Shown here in pieces: positions 20,490-30,529 of a stretch of 64,000 bases of DNA (position 1 is its first letter; every line of letters begins with the position of its first letter). The notes beneath the pieces are model-generated. The model was not told where the DNA came from and ran no database searches. It saw only the letters and a program-made list of their open reading frames with translations. The stretch covers positions 273,031 to 337,030 of the forward strand of contig CAUYUJ010003647.1 in the NCBI GenBank assembly GCA_963575745.1, given 5' to 3'. The translations under genes and the position numbers were made by a program. This DNA comes from Prorocentrum cordatum (lineage: Eukaryota > Sar > Dinophyceae > Prorocentrales > Prorocentraceae).

Positions 20490-20665
20490 TTGTCCGTCAC
20501 GTGGCAACGCAGGGGAGGCACTCACATACTTTTCTAATATGTTCGGCACAGCAGCGCAGGAGGACGAAAACGTATGTTCCCCCTCTTTCATCAAAACGTG
20601 GCAACGAAAGGACGCGATAACATACTTTAGTTATCTCTAGTTCGAGGCGTGGCAATGAAGCGGAG
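20490..20665 (+). repeat. Second cluster of the CACGTGGCAACG repeat
   Basis: Three or four copies of the 18.7-kb family unit (GTCACGTGGCAACGCAGGGG, AAACGTGGCAACGAAAGG, GGCGTGGCAATGAAG) are separated by about 50-60 bp. Confidence 0.75.
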
Positions 20666-20804
20666 CGGAAATATTACAGTTCGAAGAGTTTATACCACAA
20701 AACATTACAGGATTCGAACGAGGCTGGATTTGAGGTCAAAACAATACGATCCAGAAATTGGTTCCTCGGGCTTGAAGTATGTGGGACATCCTCAGAAGTA
20801 TTGG

Positions 20805-20965
20805 CGGGCTGGTTGGTTGGGTGGCGTGTTGGTTGGTTGCTTTCCCGATTGGCTGGCTGCCTGGTTGGTTGGTTGGTTTGGTCGGCCAGTTGGTTGGCTG
20901 TTGGTTGGTTGGTTGTTTGGTTGGTTGGTTGGTTGTTTGGTTGGTCGGTTGGTTGGCAGGTCGCG
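20805..20965 (+). repeat. GGTT minisatellite, second array
   Basis: About 160 bp of GGTTGGTTGG with GGCTGG and GGTCGG variants, same strand and same left flank type as the array at 2493-2745. Confidence 0.9.
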
Positions 20966-21465
20966 TGCCCACCCAGCGGGATAGAACATCAGTATCCCAC
21001 GATTAGTTACACAATTGAAGCGCATGTGTCGACGAGCGAGGTCCGAGGCCAGCGTCTGGTGTGCATGTTTCGAGGTTTTGAGGAGTGATCTCCACCAGAA
21101 CACCGCAAACTGCACGTCGCGTTGCACCCGGGAGAACAACCCAGGACATACTATCCCATAGAGTTTTCCACATGGTGACGCAGGCGTCGGCGCATGACGG
21201 TAGGGACTGACGTTTGGAGGCTATTCTCCAGAAGACGGAGAGCCCGCGCCCTCCGCTTGCCGTGTTGTGTTTTGGGCTTCGGGCTGAAAGCCGGCGTCCA
21301 CCAGCACAGTTCGGCGAACGTCTCACACGGATCGGAACGTCGGAGGTCGGGAAGGGTTTATTGATCCCAGAATAGTTCATGCTTCAACCCGCCGATTAAT
21401 TTTTGACTACCCAATAAGTTCTTACGTTTTTAAACGCTCAAACATGTAAACCCTCAGCCCAAGGC
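20966..21465. other. Unique sequence, no gene recognised
   Basis: A minus-strand ORF (21003-21380, 125 codons) is open. Its composition is ordinary (for example CADACVTMWKTLWDSMSWVV) but it matches no family I recognise. It could be a decayed retrotransposon piece or chance. Confidence 0.3.
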
Positions 21466-21469
21466 AACA

Positions 21470-21840
21470 TGAGGGAGCCTGTACTGCGCTTCTCTCCTAC
21501 CGTTGGGGGAGAATTCAGCAGCCCCCCTCCCCGCAATTCAACGTCGGCGGCACATTTACGCAAGACCGCATTCCTTGGGCAGCTGTCGCCACTTTCGGGG
21601 GCTCCTGGGAGGCCCAGCAGAGCGGGTAATCACGTGGGTCCCTGCGGGACCTCGCGGCTCCCTGGGGGGTTACGAATTGCGCAATTTTCGTAGTTTTCGT
21701 TAGCCATGTGGGCCCTTGCGAGACCTCGGTTCCTTGGGGGGGGGTGCGAATTGGGCAATTGTCGCCAATTTCGCGGGCTCTTGGCAAGCCCAGCGGAGTG
21801 GGTTGTCACGCGGATCCCAGCGAGACTTCGCAGCGCTACT
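21470..21840 (+). repeat. Diverged tandem repeat, about 100-190 bp
   Basis: Related segments recur: GTGGGTCCCTGCGGGACCTCG...CTCCCTGGGGGGTTACGAATTGCGCAATTTTCG and GTGGGCCCTTGCGAGACCTCG...TTCCTTGGGG..TGCGAATTGGGCAATTGTCG. They are joined by CACTTTCGGGGGCTC / CAATTTCGCGGGCTC blocks. No coding signal is seen. Confidence 0.6.
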
Positions 21841-22860
21841 TTGACGGCGCCGTCGGCGACTTTTGAAACGACTACCAGTCGAATGCGAAAGGGCGCGCGC
21901 CCACATGGCGCGTGGCGCCGTCCCGTCATTTGGCGCGCGGCGCTGTTGCATCACAGAGCGCCGAGCGCTTTAGCGTCACGTGTCGCATGGCGCTGCCTTT
22001 AGTCCCCCCCCCCCGCCCTCCTCAGGTGCTTGTCGCCCGCAGCAGCTGCAGCAGCAGCAGGCGTGAACCGAGTAGATGAAGCGCATGGCGCGTTACTCTC
22101 GCCAGTATTTCTTCCCCTTCCTCCTCCATCCTCCTTGCCCTCCTCCCTGTTGTTTTTTTCTTTTTCCTCCCCCCCTCCTCTCTGTGTGACTCCCGTTCTA
22201 TATTATTTGTCGTGCTTGTCGTCGCCGTCCGTTTGGCGATCTGAGTTGCGCAGGCGCTCATATGAACAAGTTAACAACCGCCTCGCGTGGAGAAGGGGGT
22301 GGGCACGTCTTGGGTAGTTGCTTATAGCGACTGCGCGCGGCGCAAAGGCGAGAGCCACATTTCGGAGGCTTGCCGGCCTCCGTCCGTATAGCCGTAGGGA
22401 GCGTCAAGCTTCAAGATCGTAAAGGGTGTGGAAGTCTCAGGCGACCAAATGCACGGCCCGCCGTATCGACGCGTCACTTGATGCGACGAGTAGGAATTCT
22501 GCATAAGGATGGGGGTGGGGGAGGAGGAGGAGGAGGAGGAGGAGGAGGAGGAGGAGGAGGAGGACCTCGGAGGAGGAGGAGGAGGATAATCAGAAAAAGG
22601 AGGAGGCGGAGGCGGAGGAGGATGAAGAGGCAAGATGAGTGTCTCTATCCTTGCCCTTTCCCGTTTGCTTCTCCGCCCCGCGAATACCAGGAGCGAAACA
22701 AGGACGTACACGTACATGAATCCACGCTGATTTCGAGAGTACGCAGTGCCCGAATGTTCGTATGACGCGGCCAGCGTCGTGGATCGAGGGGCCGCGTTCA
22801 TGCGCATAGCTGGGCGCGTACGTCCTCTGGTGGGCTCCTTAGAACACTCCCCGCGGCGAG
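21841..22860. other. Intronic sequence with a GAG microsatellite (22505-22625)
   Basis: No gene is recognised on either strand. A (GAG)n/(GGA)n array occupies about 22505-22625. The stretch ends at the acceptor CGGCGAG directly before helicase exon B. Confidence 0.5.
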
Positions 22861-22903
22861 GCCTGGTGACGCAGGGCGTCCGGCCCGTGCTGCTGGACAC
22901 CCA
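22861..22903 (+). CDS. UPF1-like SF1 helicase, exon B (43-bp micro-exon)
   Basis: The exon reads (C)GC CTG GTG ACG CAG GGC GTC CGG CCC GTG CTG CTG GAC ACC CA, giving [15 protein letters not shown]. UPF1-type helicases have L-V-x-x-G-I/V-R-P between S-L-F-x-R and Q-Y-R-M-H-P. The exon supplies precisely the residues missing between exon A and exon C with no gap or overlap. Its acceptor is CGGCGAG|G and its donor CA|GTGCCC is a normal GT. The split codons (C+GC = Arg; CA+G = Gln) fit on both sides. At 43 bp it would be missed by most gene callers. Confidence comes from the joint fit of three exons; in isolation it would be too short to call. Confidence 0.8.
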
Positions 22904-23299
22904 GTGCCCGCCTGCCGCGCCGCCGCCGCTGGCGTGCTGCGCCGCGGGGCTGCGCCGCCTCATCCCTTCGCCGGGCCCCTCCCTGTCCTCGCTCCTCTCT
23001 CCTGCCGCTGCTCCCTCTTCTCCTCGCCCTCCTCCTGCCCTGTCCCCCTTTCCCTCGTGCCTCCTCCCCCTTCCTTCTGTTCTCTCCCCTTCCCCCTCGT
23101 CCCTGGGGCAAGGGAGCCTGGCGATAATCAGGAAATGCTGGCTTCGAGCGCAGTGGGGCGCTCAGGAGGCGGCTCGAGCAGAATCCGCCGTGACCAAGGG
23201 CGGCAGAGGACCCCAGGAACTGTTGCCCAGGTCACGTGAACTGTGGCGGCCAGCTGTCCGGAGGGCGACCCCAACCCAGATGAGAAACACATGACATGC

Positions 23300-24380
23300 G
23301 TGCTGATACCGATGCCCTTCCCTTCTTCACCCTTCTGAGTCTACTGGGGGTCCTTCGTGGCCACGGCTGCATCCGCCTTGGAATCATTTTCATAAGTCAC
23401 TTTGGGATAGGTCGGGGGAGTAGTGGTATTGGTGCCCTTTGGATGCCCCACGATCCCCCCCCTTAGCGACCCGTTCTCTCCTGCTTACCCTCCAGGCGTC
23501 TCTTTTTCAGGCCGCCCAGGTGGGGCCCGAATAGGGTTAAGTCTGGCGTGCCCCTCTACAGGAGGAACATTCCAAAATAGTCAAGAATGGTCAGGGGACG
23601 ATTTTTTGAGCATGTTCGAATTTTTTCTGATATTTTTGATTTTTCGTCCAAAATCCGCCTGTAGGGGGACATGCCCGACCTAGGAATGAGGGGTTATCGG
23701 GGGATCGCGCCGCGTCGCCAGTGCACCAGCGACGGGGCGCGGTCCGGGACACGATTCTTCGGCTGCGACGACGTCGCCGATGCATCGGAAGTGCGGCGCG
23801 ATCCTCCGACCCCGCCCACCTTCATGCGATCGCAAACATGGGTCAAGGGGGCGCGGATTTGCGACGGGCCCCGTTTCCATCGGAAATCGCGGATTGCCGC
23901 CGCCGAGCGAGGCGGCACCGGCCACATTTTACCTCCCCCGATCCATGGACTTGGCGACCGCGCGCCAAATCTATGGATAATCCATGTTTGCGCGCCCCCG
24001 ATCCGACCCCGCCCACCCTGGTCCCATTCCAGACTATACGGGTATGGCTGTTACAAATTACTTCGCGCGGGTATCCCACTGTATGCATATCATTTCCTGT
24101 CACGTTTGGCTGAGAAAAATGTCTATGAGCATGTGGGTGTGAGGGCGAGTCCGCGTAGACGACAGGCGCGGCTATGACGACGACGACAACGACGACTTCA
24201 GTGACGTTCAAGAGAGACGAGGGAAACACAAGTAGAAAAGCGAGGGGGAATTCTTCTTGCCATGCTCCCCGCGGCAAATTCTGGCAAGCGCGCATGGCGT
24301 TGCTACGCCTGGTCTCTGGCGTGCTATTCGCGGCCCAAATGCCACGCCGGCTATATCGCGGTAACAACTGGTTCGTGGGC
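23300..24380. other. Mostly unique sequence, no gene recognised; dispersed repeat at 23588-23690
   Basis: The part 23588-23690 (GGGGACGATTTTTTGAGCAT...TTTTTCGTCCAAAATC...TGTAGGGGGACATGCCCGAC) has a diverged partner at 30534-30635. Several short ORFs run through 23670-24180 on both strands; none carries a known motif. Confidence 0.5.
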
Positions 24381-24384
24381 CTTA

Positions 24385-24830
24385 GTGCGAGTGGGTCTGA
24401 ACGTGTGTGGTGTGAGTGTGAGCGAGTCGGAGTGTGAGTGGATCCGGGTACGGTCAAGCGTGCGTGTTGGTGGTGAATTTGGATCTAGTCAGTGTGAGTA
24501 CGAGTGGGTTTGAGAAATGAGTGGGTATGAGTGCGAGCGAGTTAATGTGCGAGTAGGTGTGCGAGCGGATGGGACTGGGTGCGGGCGGGCCTGAGTTTGA
24601 GTGTCACGAGTTCGAATGTGACTATGGGTGAGCCTGGTTGCGATGTTGTTTGCGGATGAGTGGTTTTGAATCGCAGTATGAGTCTGAGCGTGGGTGAGTC
24701 TGAGTGCGAGTTGGCCTGGGTGAGGGCGAGGAAGAGTTTGAGCGAGTTCTTGTGTGTGTGAACAAGTATGTACGTGTAACTCCTGAGTATGATCGACCAA
24801 GAGTATGAGCCCGCCTAACTGTGATGAGTG
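24385..24830 (+). repeat. GAGTGTGAGTGAGTCTGAGT degenerate minisatellite, first block
   Basis: Irregular repetition of GAGTGTGAGT, GAGTGGGT, GAGTATGAG and GAGCGAGT. A second block of the same family is at 26520-27180. Shared blocks flank the 145-bp repeat array on both sides. Confidence 0.8.
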
Positions 24831-26469
24831 AATTTAGGGAAGAAGCGGCATAGATGAGTAAATCCAAGTGCGGACGAGTGCGTCCTGCTGGGGAAGAATG
24901 GGAAGGAGGTGAGTGAGTGAGCGAGGGAGGAACACCCCGCAAAGAAAACTTGGGGAGGGCAGGAACTGGCAAACCGCCTGAAACATCCCCCCGATGCGAG
25001 CGTGAATCTTGCAGTGTCCCCCCCTCTGACGGTTCCGCCTTGGGGTGCCCAAGTCCCACATTTCCTATAGAACGGTGAACGTTGGACCACGGCAGGAGAA
25101 AACATCTGGGGGGACAGAAGCATGCAAACCGCATGAGACACGCGATCTTGGAGTGCGAATCCTGGAGTGTCCCCACCATTTGCGGTTCCGCTTTCTGGTG
25201 CCCAAATGCTACGCATGGTCTATCGCGAGATTCTAAATCCACTGGACAGAAACAGGAAAGCCGCCTGAGACATCTCCGCGATCTAGACGCGAACCTTGGG
25301 GTGTCCTTGCCTGTGGCGGTTCCCCCTCGGGGTGCCAATGTGCCTCGCCTGCTGTATCGCGGTGGGCAGAAATGTCTGGGAGACAGAATCACGCAGGCCA
25401 TCAGAGATATCCTCGCAATCTACTCCGGAAGCAAAAACTGTCGAACACGCAAACTGGCAAACCGCGTGAGACATCCCCACAACCTGTGCGCGAACGGGCC
25501 CGTGAAATACCCCCCCTGGCGCCCCCCCCTTTGCCCCCCGCTGGGAGTGCTGAAACCAGCGCCTCGCCCGAGACATCCTCCCAAATTGCTCCGACAGCGA
25601 GTAATGTTGAGCAGCAAGCAGTCAAATCGCTTGAGACATCCACAATCTGGGCGCGAACGGGCCCGTGAAATACCCCTTGGATCCTCGTTTTGAGAGTGCT
25701 GGGACCGTCGCCTCGCTTGAAACATTTCCACGGTCCGAACGCAAAGGATGTTGGGCAACCGGCTGAGACATCCCACAGTCTGGGCGCGAACGCGACCGTG
25801 GGATACCCCCGTGGCGTACCCGCTGGAAGTGTTGAAACCGGCGCCTCGCGTGAGACAGTGTCAGAATTTGTTGCGAAACCAAAACATGTTGGGCAGGCAA
25901 ACGGGCAGACCGATTGAGACTTCTCCGAAGTCTGAGCGCGAACGGGTCCGTGAGATACCCCTCTGGCGTCCCCTCTTGGGAGCGCCCAAACCAGCGCCTC
26001 TCTTGAGACATCTTCACAGACTGTTCCGAATGCAGACGATGTTGGGCTCGCAATGAGACAACCGCTTCAGACATCCCCACAATCTGGGCGCGAACAGCCC
26101 GTGAAATACCCCCTGACGCTCCCTTTTCACAGTGCTGAAACCGTCGCTTCGCTTGAAAGATCTTCACGGTCTGAAAGCAGAACATGTTGGGCAATTGGCT
26201 GGGACATCCCCACAATCTGGACGCGAACGCGCCCGTGGGATACCCCGTGACATACCCCCCGGGAGTGCTGTAACCAGCGCCTCGCATGAGACATTTTCGC
26301 AATTTGTTGCGAAAGCAGAGGATGTTGGGCATGCAAACAGGCAAACCACCCGAGTCGTCTCCACAATCTGGGCGCCAATCCTGAAGTGTCCCCGCCCTTG
26401 GCGCCCCCCCCCCCTGGAATGCCCAAGTGCCGCACCTGCTATATCGTGGTGAGCATTGGACCACCAAAA

Positions 26470-27185
26470 TGTTCACATCCTATTGTCCGTAACATGCGCA
26501 ACTCGCCTGATCGATTCTTTTTGTGAGTGAGTCTGAGTCGCAGTATGACATAAGTACGAGTGTGACTTCGTTTGAGTAGGATTGAGTCCGAGAGTGAGTG
26601 AGTCGGAGTGTGAGTGAGTATGAGCAAGAGTGAATCTGAGAATGAGTGAGTCTGAGTATGAGTGAGGAGCCCGAGCGAGTGCGCATGAGTCTGAACATAA
26701 ACGATTTTGAGTATGATGAGCAAGGCTGAGTGTGAGTGAGTGAGTGAGTGAGTGAGTGTGATGAGTGAGGCTGGGGAGGAAGAGTAGGAAGGAAGTGAGG
26801 TGAGTGTGAGGGTTCTCGGAACTGCCTGTGTAAGTACTCGACGCGGAGACCCCATATATGTATATATATATGTGCTTGGGTGTTTCGTCCGTTGCGAGCA
26901 TTTGGGTACGAGAGGGTCTGTGTACGAGTGGGTCTGAGCAACAGGGACTGAGAGAACGGGTGAGTATGCGTGTGGGTGAGTCTGCGTGTAAGCGAGTCTC
27001 GGAATGTGATATTCTATGTGTATGAGTGTGAGCATGGCGAAGCTTAGGGTAAAGTGTATCTAAGCGTGAGTGGTCTGAGTGTTCGAGTGTAGGTCTGAGT
27101 GTGTGTGAGTGGTCAGAATTTGAGTGTCTGAGTGTGATTGTGGATTTGAACGGTCAGGGTGCGAGTCTGGGAACCTGAGACGGAG
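26470..27185 (+). repeat. GAGTGTGAGTGAGTCTGAGT minisatellite, second block
   Basis: Same family as 24385-24830, with runs such as GTGAGTGAGTGAGTGAGTG (about 26735) and a short TATATATA tract at about 26857. No coding signal is seen. Confidence 0.8.
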
Positions 27186-27279
27186 CAGGTGTGAGGAACA
27201 AAATAGAGGAGGCAGTCAAAACACACGGATTGAGCTCATGGGGGATAGGGTCCCAAATGGAAAAGAAACGCACACACAC

Positions 27280-27555
27280 ACAAGATTCGAGCCCCGGGAG
27301 AGGGGCAATCAACAGGAACATATTTAAGACACCTATGGTTCGAGCCCTAGGAGAGGGGCAATCTATAGGAGCATGTGCAAAACACATGGGGTTCGAGTCC
27401 CAAGAGAGGGGTAAAGTGTAGGAACGTACGTAAGCACACATAGAGGCCGAGCCCCATGAGAGGGGCAATCTACAAGAACACACGTACAACACTTGGGATT
27501 CGAACCCCAGGAGAAGGGCAATTGTAAAGCACGTAATATTCGAGGCCCAGCAGGC
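27280..27555 (+). repeat. 53-bp tandem repeat with tRNA B-box-like motif
   Basis: Five copies at about 27285, 27338, 27390, 27445 and 27498 each contain GGTTCGAGCCCCAGGAGAGG or a variant, then GGGCAATC and CAGGAACA. GGTTCGAGTCC matches the B box of RNA polymerase III tRNA-type promoters, but no A box or tRNA fold was found. Confidence 0.75.
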
Positions 27556-27790
27556 ACTTGGGGCTCTTGGTGGCCTCCTGGTGCTTCCTGGTTCCTCCTG
27601 TGGCCTCCTGGGCCTCCTGAAGCTTCCTGGGCCCCCCCTAGAGTCTCATGGGGCCTCCTGGGGCTTCCTGGGACCTCCTAGGGCCTCCTGTGGCCTTCAT
27701 CTCCTGGGGCCTCCTGGATCCTCCTGGAGCCCCCTGGGGCTTCCTTGGGCCTCTTGGGGCCTCCTGGGGCATCCTGGGACCTCACCCCCC
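27545..27790 (+). repeat. GGCCTCCTGGGGC minirepeat
   Basis: About 240 bp of GGCCTCCTGGGGCTTCCTGG-type 10-mers. The shadow ORFs rich in Pro, Gly and Trp have no meaning. Confidence 0.85.
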
Positions 27791-28207
27791 AAAAAAGCGA
27801 GTCGCTTAAGACATCGCCACAATCTAGGTCTCTGCGGGAGTGCTGAAACCAGCGTCTCGACCGAGACATCCTCAAAATCTGCTCCGACAGCGAATAATGT
27901 TGAGCAACCAAATGGGCGAACCGCTCGAGCCATCCCCACAACTTGGGCGCGAACGGGCCCGTGAAATACCCCCCTGGCGCCATCTGGCGCCCCCCCCCCC
28001 CCCCCCGGGAGTGTTGAAACCAGCGCTTCGCCCGAGACATCTTGCCAAACTGCACCGAAAGCGAAAGATGTTGAGCAACCGAACAGGCAAATCGCCAGGG
28101 GCATCCCCACAATCTGGGCGCGAACGGGCCCGTGAAATACCCCCTGGCGCGTCTGAGACATCCTCACAGTCTGTGTGCGTGAGTGATTCTGAGCCGTCAT
28201 CAGTTCC

Positions 28208-28357
28208 GTAAGAATCATCGTCATCATCATCATCATCATCATCATCATCAGCATCATCATCATCATCATCATCACCAGCATCATCAGCAGCATAATCATC
28301 ATCGTCATCATAATTGTCATCATCATCCCCATCCTCATACTCATCCTCCTTATCTTC

Positions 28358-28393
<36 letters not shown>

Positions 28394-28531
28394 GTCGTCC
28401 TCATTATCCTCATCCTCGTCCTCATCATTCTCATCATCCGCATCAGCGATCATTATCGTCGTCGTTATCATTACCATCATCATCAACCTCATCCTCATCC
28501 TCATCATCATCATCATCATCAACCTCATCGC

Positions 28532-28582
<51 letters not shown>

Positions 28583-28605
28583 TATCATTATCATTATCAT
28601 CATCA

Positions 28606-28682
<77 letters not shown>

Positions 28683-28740
28683 ATCGTCGTCATCGTCATC
28701 GTCATTGTCATTGTCATTGTCATTGTCATTGTCATCACCA
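28208..28740 (+). repeat. ATC trinucleotide microsatellite
   Basis: About 530 bp of (ATC)n with ATCGTC and ATTGTC variant runs; 28615-28680 is a regular (GTCATC)n hexamer. The long Asp- or Met-rich frames on both strands are artefacts. Confidence 0.95.
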
Positions 28741-30070
28741 TATCGTAACCTGAATAATGGCCCTCAGTGTGATTATGAGTGACATTGAGTAGTGAGTGCG
28801 GGTCCTCGGCGCTGTGAATGTAACGGAGATGGGGAATCATCATTTTCCTCATCATCATCCTGCTCATCACAATCATCACATTCACCACTTCTAGTATGCA
28901 TCATCATCCTCGTCACCATCAACGAGAAGAGGAGGACGAGGAGGAGGAGGAAGAGGAGGAGGAGGTTGGAGGAGGAGGTTGGAGGAGGAGTCGACGCGGT
29001 CAAAGTAATAACAATAATCTCATCTTTAGGATCGGGGGAATAACGAGAACCCAATATTTGGGTATGGGGAACAGCTGGTTGGATACCGCCAGAGACAACC
29101 AAGCATGGAGCACTTGGGAAAATTGTCTCCTCGACCCCAGTGCATTTCGGAAGGGGCGCTGGCCCACCTGCGCCGCCCTCAAGGGGCCCGCCGGCCGGCG
29201 GATTCGCGCGTGCGTCTTGCGTCCCACTCTGGCCCCATATTGAAGGCCTTCACTTCTGGCCGTCTGCCCACCCCTTGTGGGTGGCCGAGAGGGTCGTCAC
29301 GGCAGGGGGCGGGTTGGTATCGCCCAGTTGCTGGTGCAGGAGGGCGGAGGGGGGAATTCACCACCTACCAAATCACCCCAACCCAACCCGAAGGCCTCAA
29401 ATCTACCTCCATTTCCAGTGGGGGGGGGTCGGGGAACGTCGAGAAAACACATGGAATCCGTACCCCCCCCAACCCGAAATTCGGGTCAAATTCGGGTCTT
29501 TTGGTTGGGTTGGGGTGGTCTGGTAGGTAGTCAGGAATTGAGGAAGATCAGGGGCAACGATCGGGGGGGATGGGCTCTGGTGGGGACGCACCGACCCCCA
29601 ATCGCCCATTGACCGCCGATAGGGGTCCGATAGCCCGCCCCGCTTGGGAACGTGCGGATTCGCTATCGGGGTCCGCTCGTCGATCTATCGGCGATGAATC
29701 GCCGATTCGAGGTCGATGTTTCCTCCCTGAGCATGTCCCCCCTAACTACTGCTACCCCTCGGAGAAGGAGGAGGAGGAGGAGCAACAGCAGGAGGAGGAG
29801 CTCGACGGGAATTCCATCGTTGTGGCCGAGACTCGGTGCTGAATGCCAGGTTCAGTACTGAGTTGCGTTGGCACCATCCGAAAGCATGTTTAATGCACGG
29901 GTGTTCCACCTTTGTGCAGCTGCCAGCTTCCTGGCTTTCGCGACCAAGCCATACCAAGGCATAACAGAAGCCCACGTCCGTTGTAATCTCCATCTCTGGC
30001 CAGTGGGGGGTGGGGGGGGGGGCAAACGCAGATGTCGAGTTTCATCCTCCCATGACGGTCGCGCCACGAG
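28741..30070. other. Intronic sequence with GAG tracts and one inverted repeat
   Basis: GAG tracts are at 28920-28990 and 29764-29805. The arms 29360-29392 (ACCACCTACCAAATCACCCC...) and 29491-29530 (...GGGGTGGTCTGGTAGGT) are inverted copies about 100 bp apart. No gene is recognised, although several overlapping ORFs exist at 29100-29600. Confidence 0.5.
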
Positions 30071-30136
30071 GTACCGTATGCATCCGCTTATTTCCGAGTT
30101 CGCTTCCGCCGCCTTCTACAACGGCAGGCTGCAGGA
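30071..30136 (+). CDS. UPF1-like SF1 helicase, exon C (YRMHP motif)
   Basis: With the CA from exon B the exon starts [28 protein letters not shown]-x-I-S-x-F-x-S-x-x-F-Y-x-G-x-L is the highly conserved helicase motif IV signature of the UPF1/NAM7 family and leaves little doubt about family. The acceptor CCACGAG|G precedes the first base. I end the exon at GA|GT (30136), because the following sequence becomes a short CT-rich intron (30137-30291) closing with CTCCTGCCAG. Splicing there gives LQ-E-GARGEDRVA in frame, matching the family's L-Q-x-G-V-x-A-x-D-R-V. The exon is 66 bp. Confidence 0.9.
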
Positions 30137-30291
30137 GTCGCCGACCACTCCGCCGCTGCCGATGAGAGGGTCCTCTTCCCTCACCCTCTGCCTGTTCCCC
30201 ATCTCATCTGCGCTCCTCTCGTCCCTCTCGTCCCTCTCCCCTCTCCTCTCCTCCCCCTCTTTTCGTCCCCTTCTCTCTTCCCTCCTGCCAG

Positions 30292-30466
30292 GGGTGCGCG
30301 AGGGGAGGATCGCGTCGCTGCTCGTTTTCCCCAGCCCAGCTTCGTGCTCAGCCTGCCTCCCGACGAGCTGGTGGACCCAGGCCCGCGTGGCCCCAGACAA
30401 AGTCATCCGCCTGGGCGCGAAGACGAGTGCGCTCAGCGGCTTGGCAGCTTGGGATGGAGACTTCTT
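30292..30466 (+). CDS. UPF1-like SF1 helicase, exon D (3' end uncertain)
   Basis: Opened by a polypyrimidine-CCAG acceptor, the frame continues from exon C as E-GARGEDRVAARFPQPSF, then LSLPPDELVDPG and a basic stretch before a TAG at 30467. The A-x-D-R-V and P-Q-P residues correspond to the helicase family downstream of Y-x-G-x-L-Q. Similarity fades after about 20 residues, so the exon may end earlier, for example at a GT at 30371. Later helicase motifs (V and VI, including the R-x-N-V-A-x-T-R-A-R region) were not found in the rest of the window. Either they lie beyond it or the gene is truncated here by later insertions. Confidence 0.5.
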
Positions 30467-30529
30467 TAGGGGGTCCGACACGGCGCGACGGGCGATCCAC
30501 AAGGCTACCTCTACGTCGGGCAAGACATA

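Larger units (their letters stand above)
1652..22860 (+). other. Putative 21-kb GC-AG intron of the helicase gene
   Basis: This is inferred only from the exact in-frame junction of exon A (phase 1 end, ...ACA C) with exon B (GC CTG GTG...). The donor is GCCCCTCC and the acceptor is CGGCGAG|G. The interval contains the DIRS-like element, a LINE remnant and many satellites, so the gene appears to have been expanded by nested insertions. A transcript spanning the junction would prove it. The alternative is that the exons are separate pseudogene scraps, but that would not explain the perfect frame and order. Confidence 0.6.
24950..28170 (+). repeat. About 145-bp tandem repeat family (two blocks)
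   Basis: Block one spans 24950-26450 and block two 27790-28170. The unit contains GTGCTGAAACCAGCGCCTCGC, a GAGACATC box, a TTGTTGCGAAA or TTGCTCCGACAGCG segment, a GTTGAGCA box and GAGACATCCCCACAATCTGG. It ends GCGCGAACGGGCCC and GTGAAATACCCC. Starts are visible near 25544, 25692, 25825, 25978, 26128, 26260, 27837 and 28003. Copies before 25450 are more diverged. The minus-strand ORFs across it repeat an EDVSGEALVSALP-like peptide; I treat this as a by-product of the repeat. Confidence 0.85.
22904..30070 (+). other. Putative 7.2-kb GT-AG intron of the helicase gene
   Basis: The donor is GTGCCCGCC after ...GAC ACC CA. The acceptor is GCCACGAG before G TAC CGT ATG CAT. It contains a CT-rich stretch (22985-23105), the 145-bp repeat arrays, GAGTGTGA arrays and the ATC microsatellite. 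No other convincing exon was found within it. Confidence 0.65.

Noticed and set aside
27280-27555. tRNA genes
   Set aside because: B-box-like words are present but no A box, acceptor stem or cloverleaf could be drawn.
27872-28888. A 338-codon minus-strand ORF rich in Met, Thr and Asp
   Set aside because: It is the translation of the ATC array.
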